Shown: piece by piece, positions 1-11,704 of the stretch
Layout of the letters: every line of letters begins with the position of its first letter
Numbering within the stretch: the first letter of the stretch is position 1
NCBI GenBank assembly: GCA_030762935.1
Contig: CM060892.1
Coordinates: 88,896,327-88,960,326 of the forward strand
DNA length: 64,000 nt
Origin: Hymenopus coronatus
Taxonomy: Eukaryota > Arthropoda > Insecta > Mantodea > Hymenopodidae
Direction: 5' to 3'
Made by a program: the position numbers and the translations under genes
The notes under the pieces: generated by a model
Databases searched by the model: none
The model's input: only the letters and a program-made list of their open reading frames with translations
What the model was told of the DNA's origin: nothing

Positions 1-193
1 GAAATTTGTTTTGCACGTATAATAAAGATAAGGGGCGTTGTGGAGAATATTTCCCGTAGTTTCGCTCCCCGAATTTTTGGTCTATTTTACTGAGCAACAT
101 GAGGTGATATCATTAGCAGCGATCTTGGCATCACAAAAACTTACGTTCTCATGAGAAATGTCTTTCGCTGATCATATAATCTCTCCCTAATGA
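1..193. other. Unassigned sequence at window edge
   Basis: No repeat, tRNA-like box or open frame is recognised. A TGA at 191-193 closes the frame that is open further to the right. Confidence 0.4.
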
Positions 194-541
194 TCCCCTA
201 CCTCCACCATTCTAATTGGGTGGGGTAAAGAAACATATATTTTAGAATTGGGTATGAAACAGAGGACAGGCATAGCGTGGCTTATGTTGGGAGGGTGGAA
301 AGCTCGTAAGGTACTTGATTCTGGTAGGAGGATTTGCCCATTTTGCGAGCATCAGGAAGACTGGACGCATAGTTTGGCAGATTTCGTACAGATGGAGGAT
401 GCTATGGTAAATTATGGTTTATGGTTTATTACCATAAGTAATTTTAGCTTAAAACAGACGGAGTACAGCATGCTGGGATTTAATTCTAAGCAGCGAAAAC
501 TGGCCAAGCTTGGGCACATCTTAATAGAATACATGTACTAA
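194..541 (+). pseudogene. Possible C-terminal remnant of a non-LTR retrotransposon ORF2
   Basis: One frame stays open from just after the TGA at 191-193 to the TAA ending at 541, about 115 codons. It encodes CPFCEHQEDWTHSLADF, which fits the CX2CX7HX4C knuckle seen near the C terminus of many insect non-LTR retrotransposon ORF2 proteins, except that the last Cys is Phe (TTC, one base from TGC). A basic segment (NSKQRKLAK) and a short hydrophobic end follow, as is common where these proteins stop. There is no reverse transcriptase domain upstream in the window, so this would be a 5'-truncated copy. Spacing of the motif is what I see; the family assignment is inference. A chance ORF is the main alternative. 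Confidence 0.28.
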
Positions 542-1690
542 GAGATAAGATAGTTGCGTAAATACTGTATAGACACATTTGATGTGTATTTATATATGCG
601 AGTACTTGGGTGTAGTTATGGGTGCAAGTGTTTACAAGTGCGAACTCAGAATTTGTTTTTTTTTATGTTTCTTTGTTATAGCGTGTGTAAATATGTATTT
701 ACATATGTAAAATAGGGGTAGGTAATATTTTAAATTCAAGAATGTTTAATTAGTATATATCATGTGGCTGTGTGACACAACTGATGTATTATTATGTACT
801 CAATAAATATTACACTATTACATAATTATTAATAATATATTAAACTACAATATATTTTATACTCAACGACATAATTTGCAGCGAACAATTCATGGTTTAA
901 TTTAATAGTCATGTTTAATTTAATTAATAATTTGCATATTTTACCTTTAGTTTTATTTATTATTATTAGACACAAATGTATGTCACATGGTAAATTTTTA
1001 ATCTAAGGCTGGATATGCAAATAAAAACATTCATATTATAAAGGAAAATATCATAGCAATAACATAGATAAATGCTGGGCTTAACCTAAGCGTGAAAACA
1101 CGAATAAATAACAGAAACATTTAAGGCATATTATTATTTATACAGCATGATCAGTAATTGAAATAAAACCAAAAGGAAATTAAAACATTTTTTTTTGGCA
1201 GCAAAAACAATTAAGAAAACACTTACTCTAAAAAATTCTATAAGAATAAGTTAAACTAGTTATTTGTGATGTAAGTGGTAGAAATTTTTAACACATGTGT
1301 CATACACATTTTTAGACAGTTCTCAATATTATAGGCATATTATAATTATTAATATATATGTTTTATTCATTTCACAGAGTTAATGCTTAATGGTCTGCGA
1401 TATTCAGTTACTGCCTTCAGTGCTGACAACATGAAGACTTACTCGTACAGAATGAAAACATTCTATACAACGAAGGCAGTATAGCAGTTGTAATTTTGCT
1501 CTCTCTGCTCTCTCTCATGAACTAAAAATCTTAAATATTTCTTATTTCCTTAATTTTGAGTCACTCTGTCATATGAGAATAATAGTGTATTTAATTTCAT
1601 ATTGGATCCACAATAAAATGAAAATAATATTTGGGAATCATATTTTTATTTATACTATATCCAATATGAAATATAATAACTGATTTCATT
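542..1690. other. AT-rich unassigned stretch
   Basis: Very AT-rich DNA without a supported gene. It contains a 10-bp inverted repeat (TACTGCCTTC at 1409-1418, complement at 1472-1481) and the palindrome listed separately at 1594-1672. Confidence 0.4.
1594..1672. repeat. Imperfect palindrome with perfect 14-bp arms
   Basis: ATTTCATATTGGAT at 1594-1607 is exactly inverted at 1659-1672. The 51-bp interior is itself partly self-complementary (A/T runs). It could be a small MITE remnant or simple AT-rich fold-back DNA. No target duplication was seen. Confidence 0.45.
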
Positions 1691-1955
1691 GCCCGCCTGG
1701 GTAGTGTGATGGTAGCGAGTGTGAATTACGTTTAACAGGTCGCGAGTTCGAATCTCGATTAGGGTAAGTTATCTTGATTAGGTGTTGTTCGGGGTTTTTC
1801 CTTATCCTGAGAAGACCAATGTCAAGTAACTTTAAGCTCCATGCATTCCGAGATCATTTGAGCATCATTTCACCAATTTCAGTCATCGTCCGATATGACC
1901 AACCAATTTAAAGGGCGTTAAGCCACAGAATACACAAAAAAAAACTCTTATAATA
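1691..1955 (+). mobile_element. tRNA-derived SINE, family S1, copy 1
   Basis: The head carries tRNA-like RNA polymerase III boxes: GGTAGTGTGATGGTAGCG (A-box region) and GAGTTCGAATCTCG (B box). The body contains GGGGTTTTTCCTTATCCTGA, CTTTAAGCTCCATG and GATCATTTGAGCATCATTTC and ends in an A-rich tail (CACAAAAAAAAAC). A second copy with the same order lies at 26083. It has no coding capacity and would depend on a LINE for movement. The isolated tRNA head is not a functional tRNA because no paired acceptor stem is evident. Confidence 0.8.
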
Positions 1956-2397
1956 GGGAGACCCAAAAATGCTATTTTTCAGATTATGGGGTTCATGTTG
2001 TTGAATTCATAATCTCAAAAGGAATATAATTCTTCAAATTTGAACTTCTATAATATGAGAGCAATAAATTACATTTTCAAATTGGATACAATATGAAATA
2101 ATATATATGTAATTATAAAATTATATATTTTCTGAAGTTTGTTCAAAGTAATCTATTAAAGGCCAAATTAGTTTCCAGTTCATGGTAAAATATTCAGTAC
2201 CGTATTATGTTAAAACTTTTTGGCTAAAATTTATCACAAAAGATGGTTTTAATAACTGAATGTAATATTTAAATTTGAAAGTTAATTTAACAAATAAAGT
2301 GTCCATAGTTAATGGCAATACTGTACAAGGGACTACTCAGTTAATAAAAGCATACCAGCAAGATGATCACTAAGGACAATTCATAAATTATGTAACC
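1956..2397. other. AT-rich unassigned stretch
   Basis: No gene. A segment near 2055-2105 weakly resembles 1572-1635, so the S1 SINE may sit between diverged copies of one AT-rich repeat. I could not confirm this by eye. Confidence 0.3.
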
Positions 2398-2715
2398 AAG
2401 ACGGATGGCTCAGGTGCTAATGTCATTGGCCAGAATCTGGGAGGTCTTGGTGTTCAAATCTCATAGGCCACTGCCTTTTTTTTTCTTTTACTTTTCGTGA
2501 TTTCCTCCAATTGCCGAGCTAAATTCTGGATAGGTATATAACTCCACGGCTCAAAGTTCCTAAAAAATCAAATGTGCTGCCATCTATCCAAGGGTAATAA
2601 AATAGGTGGATTGACCGGCCTAGCACAAAGTGTAGTTCTGGGAACGAGTTTACGTCAATATCATCTTACTACAAAGTCAACCTTTCTATACCAAAATAAA
2701 AAAATAAAAATTAAA
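2398..2715 (+). mobile_element. tRNA-derived SINE candidate, family S5
   Basis: GGATGGCTCAGGTGCTAATG resembles an A box and TGGTGTTCAAATCTCATAG a B box, 30-35 bp apart as in tRNAs. A non-tRNA body follows and the element ends in an A-rich tail (AAAATAAAAAAATAAAAATT). It is a single copy in this window, so the boundaries are provisional. Confidence 0.55.
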
Positions 2716-3137
2716 AATGTTTACCTCGAGTAGCACGATATTAAAAAAAAAGAAAAAGAGAAAAAAAAAGAAAAAATATCATGTTAGAATTAAAAATAGT
2801 CCAGGATTCCCTAAATGTACCCATGTACTCTATTTTAATAAATGTGTATGTTTTTGGCGGGGAGACATTTCAGAATACCACAAACAGCGTTAAGGAGGAG
2901 TTGGCCTTCAATACTTCCAGACTGCAACAGTTTCATCCATTTAATATATTGTCATCACACCCACACAACAGCTACTGCTAATCAGAGCACCAAGGACACA
3001 CCTGATCCAAGGCGGAATCCTCCAAAACATGTGCGATTTTATGCTCAGCCCTTTACATATCTGGCGAAAGGTCTGGGGCATGTCAGTAGCAAGCATTTAC
3101 CTTTATCCCCTCCCGACCCATGGCAGCTCCTTTTTTT
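2716..3137. other. Unassigned; A/G-rich run and short overlapping ORFs
   Basis: A purine run (AAAAAGAAAAAGAGAAAAAA) lies at about 2745-2775. Two overlapping frames of 66 and 99 codons (2781-3141) show no domain, no codon signal and no partner, and are treated as chance. Confidence 0.35.
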
Positions 3138-3377
3138 ATAGTGTTTAACGCCCACTTTTACTACATATGGCACCGCAGGCGATGACAAGGATGATGCATG
3201 GAATGAAGATGAAGCACCGGTGAAATGCGATGACGGGGAAGCCGGAAAACGCGGAGAAAACCCGCCCCTGCGCCACTTTGTCAACCACAAATCACACATG
3301 CGGTCACTTGGGATTGAACCCAGGATGCCGAAGTGAGAGGCGAGTGGTTCTCACCACTCGACCACGACGCGGCCTTA
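3138..3377 (-). mobile_element. tRNA-derived SINE, family S2, copy 1
   Basis: On the minus strand the element starts near 3377 with GTCGTGGTCGAGTGG (A box) and CCTGGGTTCAATCCC (B box). The body follows with TTTGTGGTTGACAAAGTGGC and CTTCATTCCATGCATCATC. The same body occurs at 34045-34245 on the same strand. An 84-codon frame across it is a by-product of the GC-rich body. Confidence 0.75.
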
Positions 3378-3668
3378 GCAGCTCCATAAACATACGTGTT
3401 AACTAATGGAGCTACTAAGCGGGACTCCAGCATTCCTTTCCGTTCTCTTTATTTTTCTTATCTCTATCTTTCTTATCCGTGCGAAACAAGCAAAATCTCT
3501 CTCCTACCAAACTCTTTTCTTCTTTAAAAAATGAAGTGGTGTGGGGGCGGTTGTTTTTATTTTACCTTTATAATCTTGCAGAAATTTACACAGATAGGAT
3601 AAAATCTATGTATCGAAGTCTTTCATTAAGATTTTCACTTGTTTTTTACTTTCTACACCGAGTGAGAC
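3378..3668. other. Unassigned stretch
   Basis: Pyrimidine-rich DNA with a 76-codon frame of no recognisable content. No repeat family member was found. Confidence 0.35.
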
Positions 3669-3830
3669 TGTTAATTGGTTTCTCTATAAAAACTATTTTT
3701 TGTTATTAATTATTTAGCACCGTATAATTAAAGATTACAAATGCTTATTAACTTATGTATTTAACAGAGTAAATTCAGCTTGGAGAAGAAATAGAAAGAT
3801 GACGTCAATATTAGTAGTATGGTGTGAGAA
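3669..3830 (+). repeat. Dispersed repeat R3, copy 1
   Basis: Shares CTATAAAAACTATTTTT, GTATTTAACAGA and CAGCTTGGAG(A/C)AGAAATAGAAAG, in the same order and spacing, with 59806-59940. The left similarity edge is sharp in both copies (GTTAATTGG / GTTAATTAG). On the right this copy meets the candidate LTR, and the other copy meets an R1 repeat. Confidence 0.6.
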
Positions 3831-3836
3831 TCACTT

Positions 3837-4577
3837 TGTTAGAAAGGTTTCTTTTGTCCAGTCACGTACAACCGGGTCACGCCGGGGGTAAACCTTAAAA
3901 TTCGGAAGACAATTATTTTCCATTGTACAACACGTGTCACGTGAGTGTTGCAGTGCACTCTGGGTTGAGAAAACTGAATTTAGGGTAATATTTACGTCAA
4001 TTGCGCGGCCTTTCTGTCCAATTAGAAAGAAGCCGCCATGACTGTATTTTTAGTACATAAAGAGCCCAAGAAGACACATCGGGGCTGTCTACTGTCTGTC
4101 GCTGTCATGCTGTCAGTTGTCAGTCTGAAGGTCACATCTTCGCACAAAGTTAAGCACGGCAACTTGTAACGAATACGTAATAGTTTCCAGCGCTCTAAGT
4201 TTATTTAAAGTCAGTGACGTGTGTTAAATTATTTTATATAAAGCAGAATCAAGGAAGAAATAAATATAATTACGTGTGATTAGCCAAGTAATAAAGTTCC
4301 TAATAAATGTTTAATTCAGCAGAATTGTAAAGCAAAGTGATTAATTCGCATCTCCTAGTAAAATAATAAACTCCAGGAAAGTTACGAACGTCTTCATTAT
4401 TATAAGATCACTCCCTGAATTACCCCCATTAGTGCACCACTCCGAGAGAGTCAACTATCGTGCAGACTGGATAACGCCGAGGCAAATTCACCTCAGCAGG
4501 TACGTGGGTCTACTCATTGGTAAAGGAGTGAGTCTTGCCAACGTCACGAACCTGGGCTCGAAGCCGAGAACTCAGCA
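3837..4577 (+). mobile_element. Candidate long terminal repeat (solo or 5' end of a truncated LTR retrotransposon)
   Basis: The block starts TGTTAGAAAGG and ends CTCAGCA, the TG...CA form of an LTR, and is richer in GC than its surroundings. It holds a TATA-like TACATAAAGAG (about 4054) and a TCAGT-rich start-site-like region (about 4085-4125). Polyadenylation-like AATAAA signals lie at about 4290-4310. Two bases after the end a TGG-initial primer-binding site follows, and then about 100 bp of possible leader before an R1 copy begins. There is no gag or pol and no second LTR. Alternatives are a host promoter plus 5' UTR, or a SINE head at the right edge (TGGTAAAGGAG and GGGCTCGAAGCC). Confidence 0.42.
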
Positions 4578-4579
4578 TC

Positions 4580-4597
4580 TGGTGCTTTGAACGTGGT
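4580..4597 (+). promoter_or_regulatory. Candidate primer-binding site
   Basis: TGGTGCTTTGAACGTGGT starts with TGG and lies 2 bp after the CA end of the candidate LTR. This is where minus-strand primer sites of LTR elements lie. It would pair with a tRNA ending TCAAAGCACCA. I cannot name that tRNA. Confidence 0.35.
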
Positions 4598-4684
4598 GAT
4601 CAGGAGAATACGCCACAACAGTAAGGCCACTGCATAGGGCACCAGCATATAACGCCCAACGTCTGAGCCCACTGCATGAGCGAG

Positions 4685-5515
4685 TTTTCTGGCACAATGC
4701 ACATAGATGGTACAAACGATATTGTATTTTACCCAAAAATTCGAAACATATATTTTATCCGAAATATATCTTTGAAGGTTCCAGAATAGAAAAAGCAATA
4801 GAAAAGAATCCATGCGCGTGTTTGTCTGTAGACAGCATAGTCAAAAATGAATTTTGTATTTATAGGTCTTCTAAGGATGCAACACGAAGATTTTGGAGAA
4901 AATCCCCCACCCCAACTAGATGGAACATTTTTCGAAAAAGTTTGATTTTCTCAAAAATGACTAACGCTTTAGATGAAAATACCATATGTTAATGACATTT
5001 TCATGGTATACAGAGTATATATCTAGAAATTTCTGGAAATAGACTGTGCAAACCTATTCATTCTGGAAGACTTTTGTACAACGTAAGAGATACACAATAA
5101 GCTAACTCACAAATCATGTGGATTTCATTAAAACACATAATTTATATCACATACTTTTTAAAATATATTCCTCTTTATTGGTTTCAATGTTAAACTACTT
5201 CCTTTTTCAAGCAGAAAGTATTTCTTTCATGCCTCTTTTGTTTTGCCTCTGGACATCAGAACCAAATTTCAATTGTTTCACATAGCAACCAGCTTTTAAA
5301 AATTTTTACTGTTGTTTTAGCCTAGTGCTAAATGAATAAATGATTCCAATTAAGAAGATGTGTTGATCGAATAAAAGCTGCTAATCTCCCTTCTGCTTAC
5401 CACGAAGAAAGTTATAAGACCATTTCTGCCATCTCAATTAACATGATGTAGATAAATGGATAATATTTTGTAACAATAGTTAGTTTGAAGAACCGGTAGA
5501 GAAAGTCATATGTTA
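4685..5515 (+). repeat. R1 repeat, near-complete copy
   Basis: Modules in order: TATTGTATTTTACCCAAAAA, GACAGCATAG, CACGAAGATTTTGGAGAAAA, CGTAAGAGATACACAATAAG, TAGCAACCAGCTTTTAAA, ATAAGACCATTTCTGC and the end GGTAGAGAAAGTCATATG. It follows the leader-like DNA after the candidate LTR. Confidence 0.8.
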
Positions 5516-6184
5516 GTATTGGAGGGACTGGTTAAGCCGAGACATGGAAAGGTTCCCTTCCCTAGTGACTGCTGAGTTAGCCAATACCACAAGACTACCA
5601 AACAACGAGCTGCTGGCGACTAGCTAAGCAGCTTATTAAGGCTGCCAAAATGTGGATTGAAGGGTGAGAACATTTTCCAAAAAATAACTGGGGATGAAGC
5701 TTTCCCTGAGTAGAAGCTTGAGGCGAGAAAATCCTTGGAATATAAACTAAAATAAGCATACTAAGCAGATCAACGAAAAGAAGTTATCAAATAATGTCAG
5801 TAAGTACTAGCACATAATATTTCTTATACTTATGTTGTCCTGCCAGAAAGATAAAATAAATCACGTTGGTACTATATTATGTTGTGTTGTTCTATGATGG
5901 TATTATGTTTTCTTTTTATAAATTATAGGTATTTTCTGAGAACTTAAATCTTAAGAAATCTGAAATACGTATTCTGACACTGCATTGGTATAATTATGTA
6001 AATTTTGAACGGACAATGGTAAAATAAGTTGTTCATATAGATGTCCTTCATTTTATTGCTACTGTTTAAAGGTGGTCAGAAATGAATTTTTGATCATTCG
6101 TAAAAATATACCTTCTTTATAGAATGATAATTTCTAGTCTATGATGGCTAAATTTTAGAGCCCTAGAGCTTTTAGAAAAGATTG
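5516..6184. other. Unassigned stretch
   Basis: Mixed-composition DNA without a repeat match or gene. No frame over 60 codons is convincing. Confidence 0.4.
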
Positions 6185-6360
6185 GCTCCAGATTGTGCGG
6201 ACCACATAAACCGGCCGGAAGGGACTCGGAGCGCTAGCCACACCACCTCAGTATTGCACCCCACTCATGGCACCTGTAATGTACAGAGATGGAGGATGCA
6301 GCGGTCCGGCGGTAGCCTTGACCCAATTTCGGGTTGTAGCAGCAGGAGTTTAGCCTACAA
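6185..6360 (+). mobile_element. SINE family S3, 5'-truncated copy
   Basis: Lacks the tRNA head. It matches the 3' part of S3 at 20040-20130 and 47660-47760: GCGCTAGCCACACCACCTCA, GCACCCCACTCATGGCACCT, GAGATGGAGGATGCAGCGGT and GGCGGTAG. The 64-codon frame across it is incidental. Confidence 0.65.
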
Positions 6361-6440
6361 TGGTTCTAAAAACTAAAGTAAGTGCTCTCAAGTAAGTCAC
6401 ATTTAAATACCTGCGAATTTAAATTACTGTCAGCCATTTT

Positions 6441-7300
6441 AGTACTTTTCTCTACAGTTTGTGCTTACTTATAGTATACATTCCACCCAAAAATTTAGAT
6501 GCCTAACTTTTCTAAAAATATAAGTTTTGGAGTTTTCTGAATACAAAGAACATGTTAGTGAGAATTACGTAACTATAAAAAGGAAAAGTAGTTGAATAGC
6601 GAAATCAATCGCTTATTATTTTTGAGTAAATGATAAGCATTCGAATTTTTGTCATGAAACATTAGTTTGTTTTAGCGGGATTTTCTTGAAAATATTCGTT
6701 TCGCATACTTTGTTACTGAAATTTTACGAGAAATACCAGTTTTGGGGCCCCATATTAAAATTTTCTTTTATAAAGTGTTCTGTGTATCTATAAACAGCAT
6801 AATTCAAACCGAAATGTCAGTTAACCACCGAACTTGAAATTTAAGTTTATTTTCTGCCAAGGTTGCAACACGAACATTTAAAAAGATATACTTTCCAAAA
6901 TACCCTTTACATAGAAGATTCCTCCAAATGTTCTTGTTTCTGCAAAAAAGGCTCTAATGATTTTGATTAAAATGCCATATAGTAAGGATATATAAACATA
7001 CAAACAAAATGTGAGTCTTGAACTTCCTTGCGCAGCTCGTAAACGTAAGAGATAAATTAACTCTTATTTACAGAAAAAAATGTTGCTTGTTCAACACTCA
7101 TATTGGATCTTTTCACGAGTTAACCGTTTCTAATAAATACCTTGTTTTGTTTAAATTTCCCGACATTATTCGTTTCTTTCTTATCCTGGCCCTTCATATA
7201 TAAGCGAATTTCAAGACCAGCTCATTGCAACCGGCTATAGCATTATTAAAAGTATTCATAGATGGCCAAAACAATATCGCTCTAGCCCAGTGTAAGTCGC
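6441..7300 (+). repeat. R1 repeat, strongly diverged copy
   Basis: Starts TTAGTACTTTTCTCTACAG and continues with ATTCCACCCAAAAATTTAGA, GCAACACGAACATTT, CTCTAATGATTTTGATTAAA, CGTAAGAGATAAATTAACTC, GAGTTAACCGTTTC and GCTCTAGCCCAGTGTAAG. The last module is missing. It is among the most decayed copies. Confidence 0.65.
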
Positions 7301-7382
7301 TATTGATCTTGAACATATATAAAAAGATATTGTATTTCAATCACATTACATTCTCTATACTTTGTAACAAATTGTTAAAATG

Positions 7383-7422
<40 letters not shown>

Positions 7423-7634
7423 GCATCATCATCATTATCATTATTATTATCATTAGTAGTCTTAAGCTTTCACAGCCGAAGTCCAAATTATAACTAGAAG
7501 AATTTTCCGGGCTGAGAAGCCGTGGTCTGCTGGAGTTTTCAGGTCCAGACGTTTCGTTCACGACTGCGGTGAACATCTTCAGTGGCGCGTTCTAAGTTTT
7601 CTCATTATTATCATTATCATTATTATTATTATTC

Positions 7635-7665
<31 letters not shown>

Positions 7666-7675
7666 TACTATTATT
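7301..7675. repeat. ATT microsatellites flanking a GC-richer insert
   Basis: Two (ATT)n tracts (7382-7460 and about 7606-7675) surround 7471-7605. That insert contains TTTCCGGGCTGAGAAGCCGT, CCAGACGTTTCGTTCACGAC and GGTGAACATCTTCAGTGGC. Motifs of the form GACGTTTCG...ATCTTCAGTGG recur in arthropod retroelement terminal regions, and from memory I associate them with Penelope-like elements. That assignment is weak. Poly-Leu and poly-Ile frames here are microsatellite artefacts. Confidence 0.5.
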
Positions 7676-8175
7676 AACCGATATAAACATTAGCAGAAAT
7701 GGAAATACTACTTACTTCCTTGCATGTAGAAGGGAATAAGAGAATTCACTAGGCTGAAGCCTCCAATCCCTTAAATCGAAAATTCCTTTCCTTGTATGAC
7801 CTGGAGTTTACAAATTCCCATATGAGAAAGGTATACATATTTTAAAGTGGAACTAATAAAAGGGAAATGTAAGAAATGACCGGCTCTACCCATAACGTAC
7901 ATGACACAAATTGTGTGTTTTAACGAGATCTACATTTTTTCTGCTGTAAATTTTTGTCTATGCGGCTCACCAGTTATACAAAATTCAGCAAAGTTCTTTA
8001 CGGATAAAGATGTATTCAGAAGATATTCCAAATAAATTCAACATATACATTATTTGTCATGTAAATACCTTTAATATTAAGATATTTTAATTAAATTCGT
8101 TAAGCTATTTTGAGAAAATCAACATTTTCGAAAATTTTCCAAGTAAAGGGTATTTTGAGTTCAAGAGTGTGACCC
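7676..8175 (-). repeat. R1 repeat, partial copy (left half of an inverted pair)
   Basis: Read on the minus strand it runs from the middle of the element to near its end. On the plus strand the matching motifs are ATAAACATTAGCAGAAATGG, CACAAATTGTGTGTTTTAAC and TTTAATTAAATTCGTTAAGC. It is followed at once by a plus-oriented copy. Confidence 0.75.
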
Positions 8176-8184
8176 TTTGAATAC

Positions 8185-8925
8185 AATACACGTATTTTTA
8201 GAAGAAGGTCAGTGTGTGTATGTCTGTGTGTGGACAGCAAAACGAAAACTCCTTTAAATATCAAACTTGGCATTTAAGTTCAGTAGCTCCCAAAGATGCG
8301 ACACGAAGATCCTTCCTTTCATTGGAAAAGGTTAGAAAATTTTGATTATTTCAAAAGTGGTCTTAACGATTTTGATTAAAATACCGTACATCACGAACAA
8401 AATGTATAATTGAACTTTCTGGAAATAACTTCTGAGTAGTACTTTATTCTGGATGAATTTTACGGAATTTTGAATGACTGCTAAACCGTAAGAGATGGAA
8501 CAAACTTACTACACGAAACATGTAGAGAACGTTAAAGCGCACAATTTATGTTTTATATATTTTTTTCGTGGAGTTCATCGTTTTTGAGGCATTCCTTGTT
8601 TGGTTTCTGCTTTGAAAAACTTATACTTTTCTCATACAGGAATTTGTCCAAACAAACAAAGGAACATCAGTGACATAGCAACCAGCTTTTAACCTATTTC
8701 GCTTATTTCTCTTCTACTTACAAGGAAGCAGGTAATAAGACTGCTTTTGCCCATTTTTTATCTATTAGCATGAAGTAAATAGAATCAATCTACAGAGATG
8801 TAGAGAAAATCATGTGAGTGGAACACAGTTTTTCTGATTAGCATGAAGTAAATAGAAGTATAAGCTATTTAAGAATTATTTGTTGCAGAGATGTAGCGAA
8901 AGTTATGTGAATGGTACACATCACT
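8185..8925 (+). repeat. R1 repeat, 5'-truncated, with duplicated 3' end
   Basis: Starts within the GT-rich block (GAAGGTCAGTGTGTGTATGT) and reaches the 3' end twice. GATGTAGAGAAAATCATGTG at about 8799 is followed by a second GATTAGCATGAAGTAAATAG...GAGATGTAGCGAAAGTTATG ending about 8925. This is a local duplication of the last 75-90 bp. Confidence 0.75.
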
Positions 8926-9046
8926 TTTTTTATTTTTTTCATTTATATAGCCCCCTTTAACATCAAAGTTCATATCGGGGGCTTTGCACTCGAAACAAGT
9001 CGTGTGTAGGTTCTTTTGCGTTTGGTTTAAATCATTTTATTTTCCT

Positions 9047-9091
<45 letters not shown>

Positions 9092-9109
9092 TCACTCTCT
9101 TTCTGGCCA
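8926..9109. repeat. Short unassigned segment with (CA)n microsatellite
   Basis: A pure CA run of about 40 bp occupies about 9050-9091. It lies directly beside the tRNA-like unit at 9110, so it may be the tail of that SINE. Confidence 0.8.
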
Positions 9110-9215
9110 AAGAAAAATTCCCCGCCCCAGCCGGGAATCGAACCCGGGACCTGCGGGTGAGAAGTCGGCTCGCTGAGAATTCAACCATGGAGGCAGTCTT
9201 ACATCGATATTTGTT
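9110..9215 (-). mobile_element. tRNA-derived SINE head, family S6
   Basis: On the minus strand CATGGTTGAATTCTCAGCG (A-box-like) and CCGGGTTCGATTCCCGGC (a perfect B box) sit about 40 bp apart. The 3' side runs into CT- and CA-rich DNA rather than a paired acceptor stem, so a functional tRNA gene is unlikely. Confidence 0.6.
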
Positions 9216-9222
9216 TCGTATG

Positions 9223-9600
9223 TGTACTTATAATATAATTTTAATTCTATAGAATAGCATATTTTCAGGTTGTTTAGTACCCCCAAGTAGGCGTAAGGAA
9301 GTGTCTGCTATAACTAATGTTATATCGAAACTGAGTTTGAATGTTTTCTGCAAAGCCAAAGACCACACACTGTCTTTGGCAGCAGATCCCAGGTTGAGTT
9401 GCGGAGGAAACATGGATAATACATACTAATAGGAGTTGTTCATTTCTCCACGCAATTATGACCATGAAAAGCACACCAGGTATTAAATTATATGACTGAT
9501 TTGTGGAAAAACAGTTAGCCAAAAACAAATCAAAATAACTAACACATCGAAATGGATACACATTAAGGTACCGTCTATCAAAATATCTATATCTATACTA
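9223..9600 (+). repeat. Dispersed repeat R2, copy 1
   Basis: Matches 23788-24178 in order: ACTTATAATATAATTTTA, ATTTTCAGGTTGTTTAGTAC, CCCCAAGTAG, then after a diverged middle CAGGTATTAAATTATATGAC, GATTTGTGGAAAAACAGTTA and AAATATCTATATCTAT. Both copies translate to a similar minus-strand peptide (GGTKQPENML / GGTNQPENIL), but frames are broken, so coding origin is unproven. Confidence 0.6.
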
Positions 9601-11704
9601 CTAAATACGTTGTATATACTTATTTATTTTTATTTTTTGGTGGTTTATTTTCAGAGGCACATGCAGAAGTTGAAGAACAACAGGAGTACGTGTCTTCACG
9701 AGTTTCTTCTATTTTCACTCATTTGTATGCAGAACTCCCGTACACTCAAAAATATTAAAAAATACGCCTGGCTCTATGACTTTGCTGAAAATGTGAACGT
9801 TTTACGGTGATTCCGCTCTTTCCATGATTTTCTTGGTGCCATTATGGTACAACATGCTACGCGAGTAAGAAAAGGCCAAACCTATTGTGCATTCCATCCC
9901 TTCATCCGTCAACCCCGCCTGACGCTCCATCAGAAGAGTTTGACTTGTATAAGCAGTATGTTAATTTAGTCGAGTACATGCGTGAATTATCATGACATTA
10001 GAATTTCAGTATGCAAGGCAGAGAAAAGCTTAACTTAATTTGTTATGACCCAGTGAGAGAGGTGAATTATTGTCGAACCAGAAAATTTAGGGATCACCAG
10101 TTCGCAACTCAGAATTTAATTTGTCGCAAGTTATGTTTCATGTTGATCCCCTTCGGTAATGTTGCTTGTCCAATTCGCTTTTAAGAGCATAGCTAACAGG
10201 TGGAAGACATGGGCGGAGTCAGCGAAAGACCGGATCTTACGATAAGTATTTCCAGGTATTTTTAATGTCTTTGAGTGTACCTGTTTAGCTATAGCATATA
10301 TTTTGTTTCAGTTAATAGTATATCGAGATTTTGTCCTGTTGTATCTTTCCCTAATGTGGGACTCGAAACCGCGATTCCCTGTGCCACGAAGTACCAAAAC
10401 TGGGCACTTTAATGAGTACAAACGATTAAACGCTGAAGGGAACAATGAGGAACCTTGTTTGAGCCCATGCATTGTTATTATTGATTTGTCATTGGTATTG
10501 ATTTGTCATTGGTTTCACTCGTTTCTTTGGTTCTAAGATTGGCCACAAAATATAGGTTTCAAATTACTCTCATTAGTTAACCCGAAACTCCTCTTTGTAA
10601 TATTGTCACTAATACGGCGGAGGGGGAAGAAATATGGGTCATAGTCACCCCATCTTGTGACAATCCACTGACTACTAATGCTGTTTGATTTAATGCAGTG
10701 CATTAATGCTCTGATTTTGCTTATGGGTCTCTTTCTTGTCACATTCATTGCTTTACTCCTAATTGGACGAGATATAGAGTAGGTTTTTACCCACATAGAA
10801 TAAATAAGAAAAGGTTAATGCAAAGCGTAAAACACTGAAACAGTTTCTGGATAGGAAATTTGTACGTTTTGGACGTGAAAATGTTCCAAATTGTCTTTAG
10901 AAAAGTTTATGGGAATGAAGCCTCGAACTTCTGTGAATTAACGGATGCGAATTTGAATTGATGCAGTAGAGGGTAAACTCGCCACATGATCAAGTAAAGG
11001 TGACAACCATCTCGCAATCTAACAATGGGGTCACACTGCGATACACGTGTTAAAAGCTAGAACACAAGGTGACGACTGAATTCGATGACTGCAAGCGAGG
11101 TCAAAGGGGGAAGCCGGTACTTCGCATGAGCTTTCCTATTGTTTACAGGATCTCTCCCCGTTTCCAGGAACTATTGTGAATGGAAATCCTGCAGTAATTG
11201 GCAACTTGTAACGCCCGGTGCTACAATGTAATACACCTTCATTATTGCAGCTGCTACCTATACGCAATGTAGTCTTTTTTTCTGGCTCAGTTTAGGCGGC
11301 TGTGATTTTCATTTCTTTTGTTGGCTGTGACATCATTAGTGGTAGATACGGAGGTGGCCCATTGTTGAGCTGCTTTCACTTGTGAATTTACGGTTGCTGT
11401 TAAAATTACGGTAGTGCCATATATTTATGATGGTTAACCAGAAATATAAAAAAGTTTGCACCTGCGGAAATACAGGATTTCATTACTGCAAGCAACAATT
11501 CATGCGAAAAAAAAAAATATAACACAAATTTAAAAAAAACTCCTCTGCTGCCCCAGTAATGCCTTTCTCACGGTTCGCAAAACTATATCACACTCTGTGA
11601 TATCAAAAGTAGATTTTTGCATATAAACAAATATGGTGACCAAATATCTCATTTCGCCATTGGTTGATAAGAAGAAAATTGTAGAACATTGTGGTGATCT
11701 AAGT
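9601..11704. other. Unassigned 2.1-kb stretch
   Basis: No member of the repeat families, no tRNA-like boxes and no frame with recognisable protein content. Moderate GC near 11000-11260. The frames at 10303 and 10533 are short and unsupported. Confidence 0.4.
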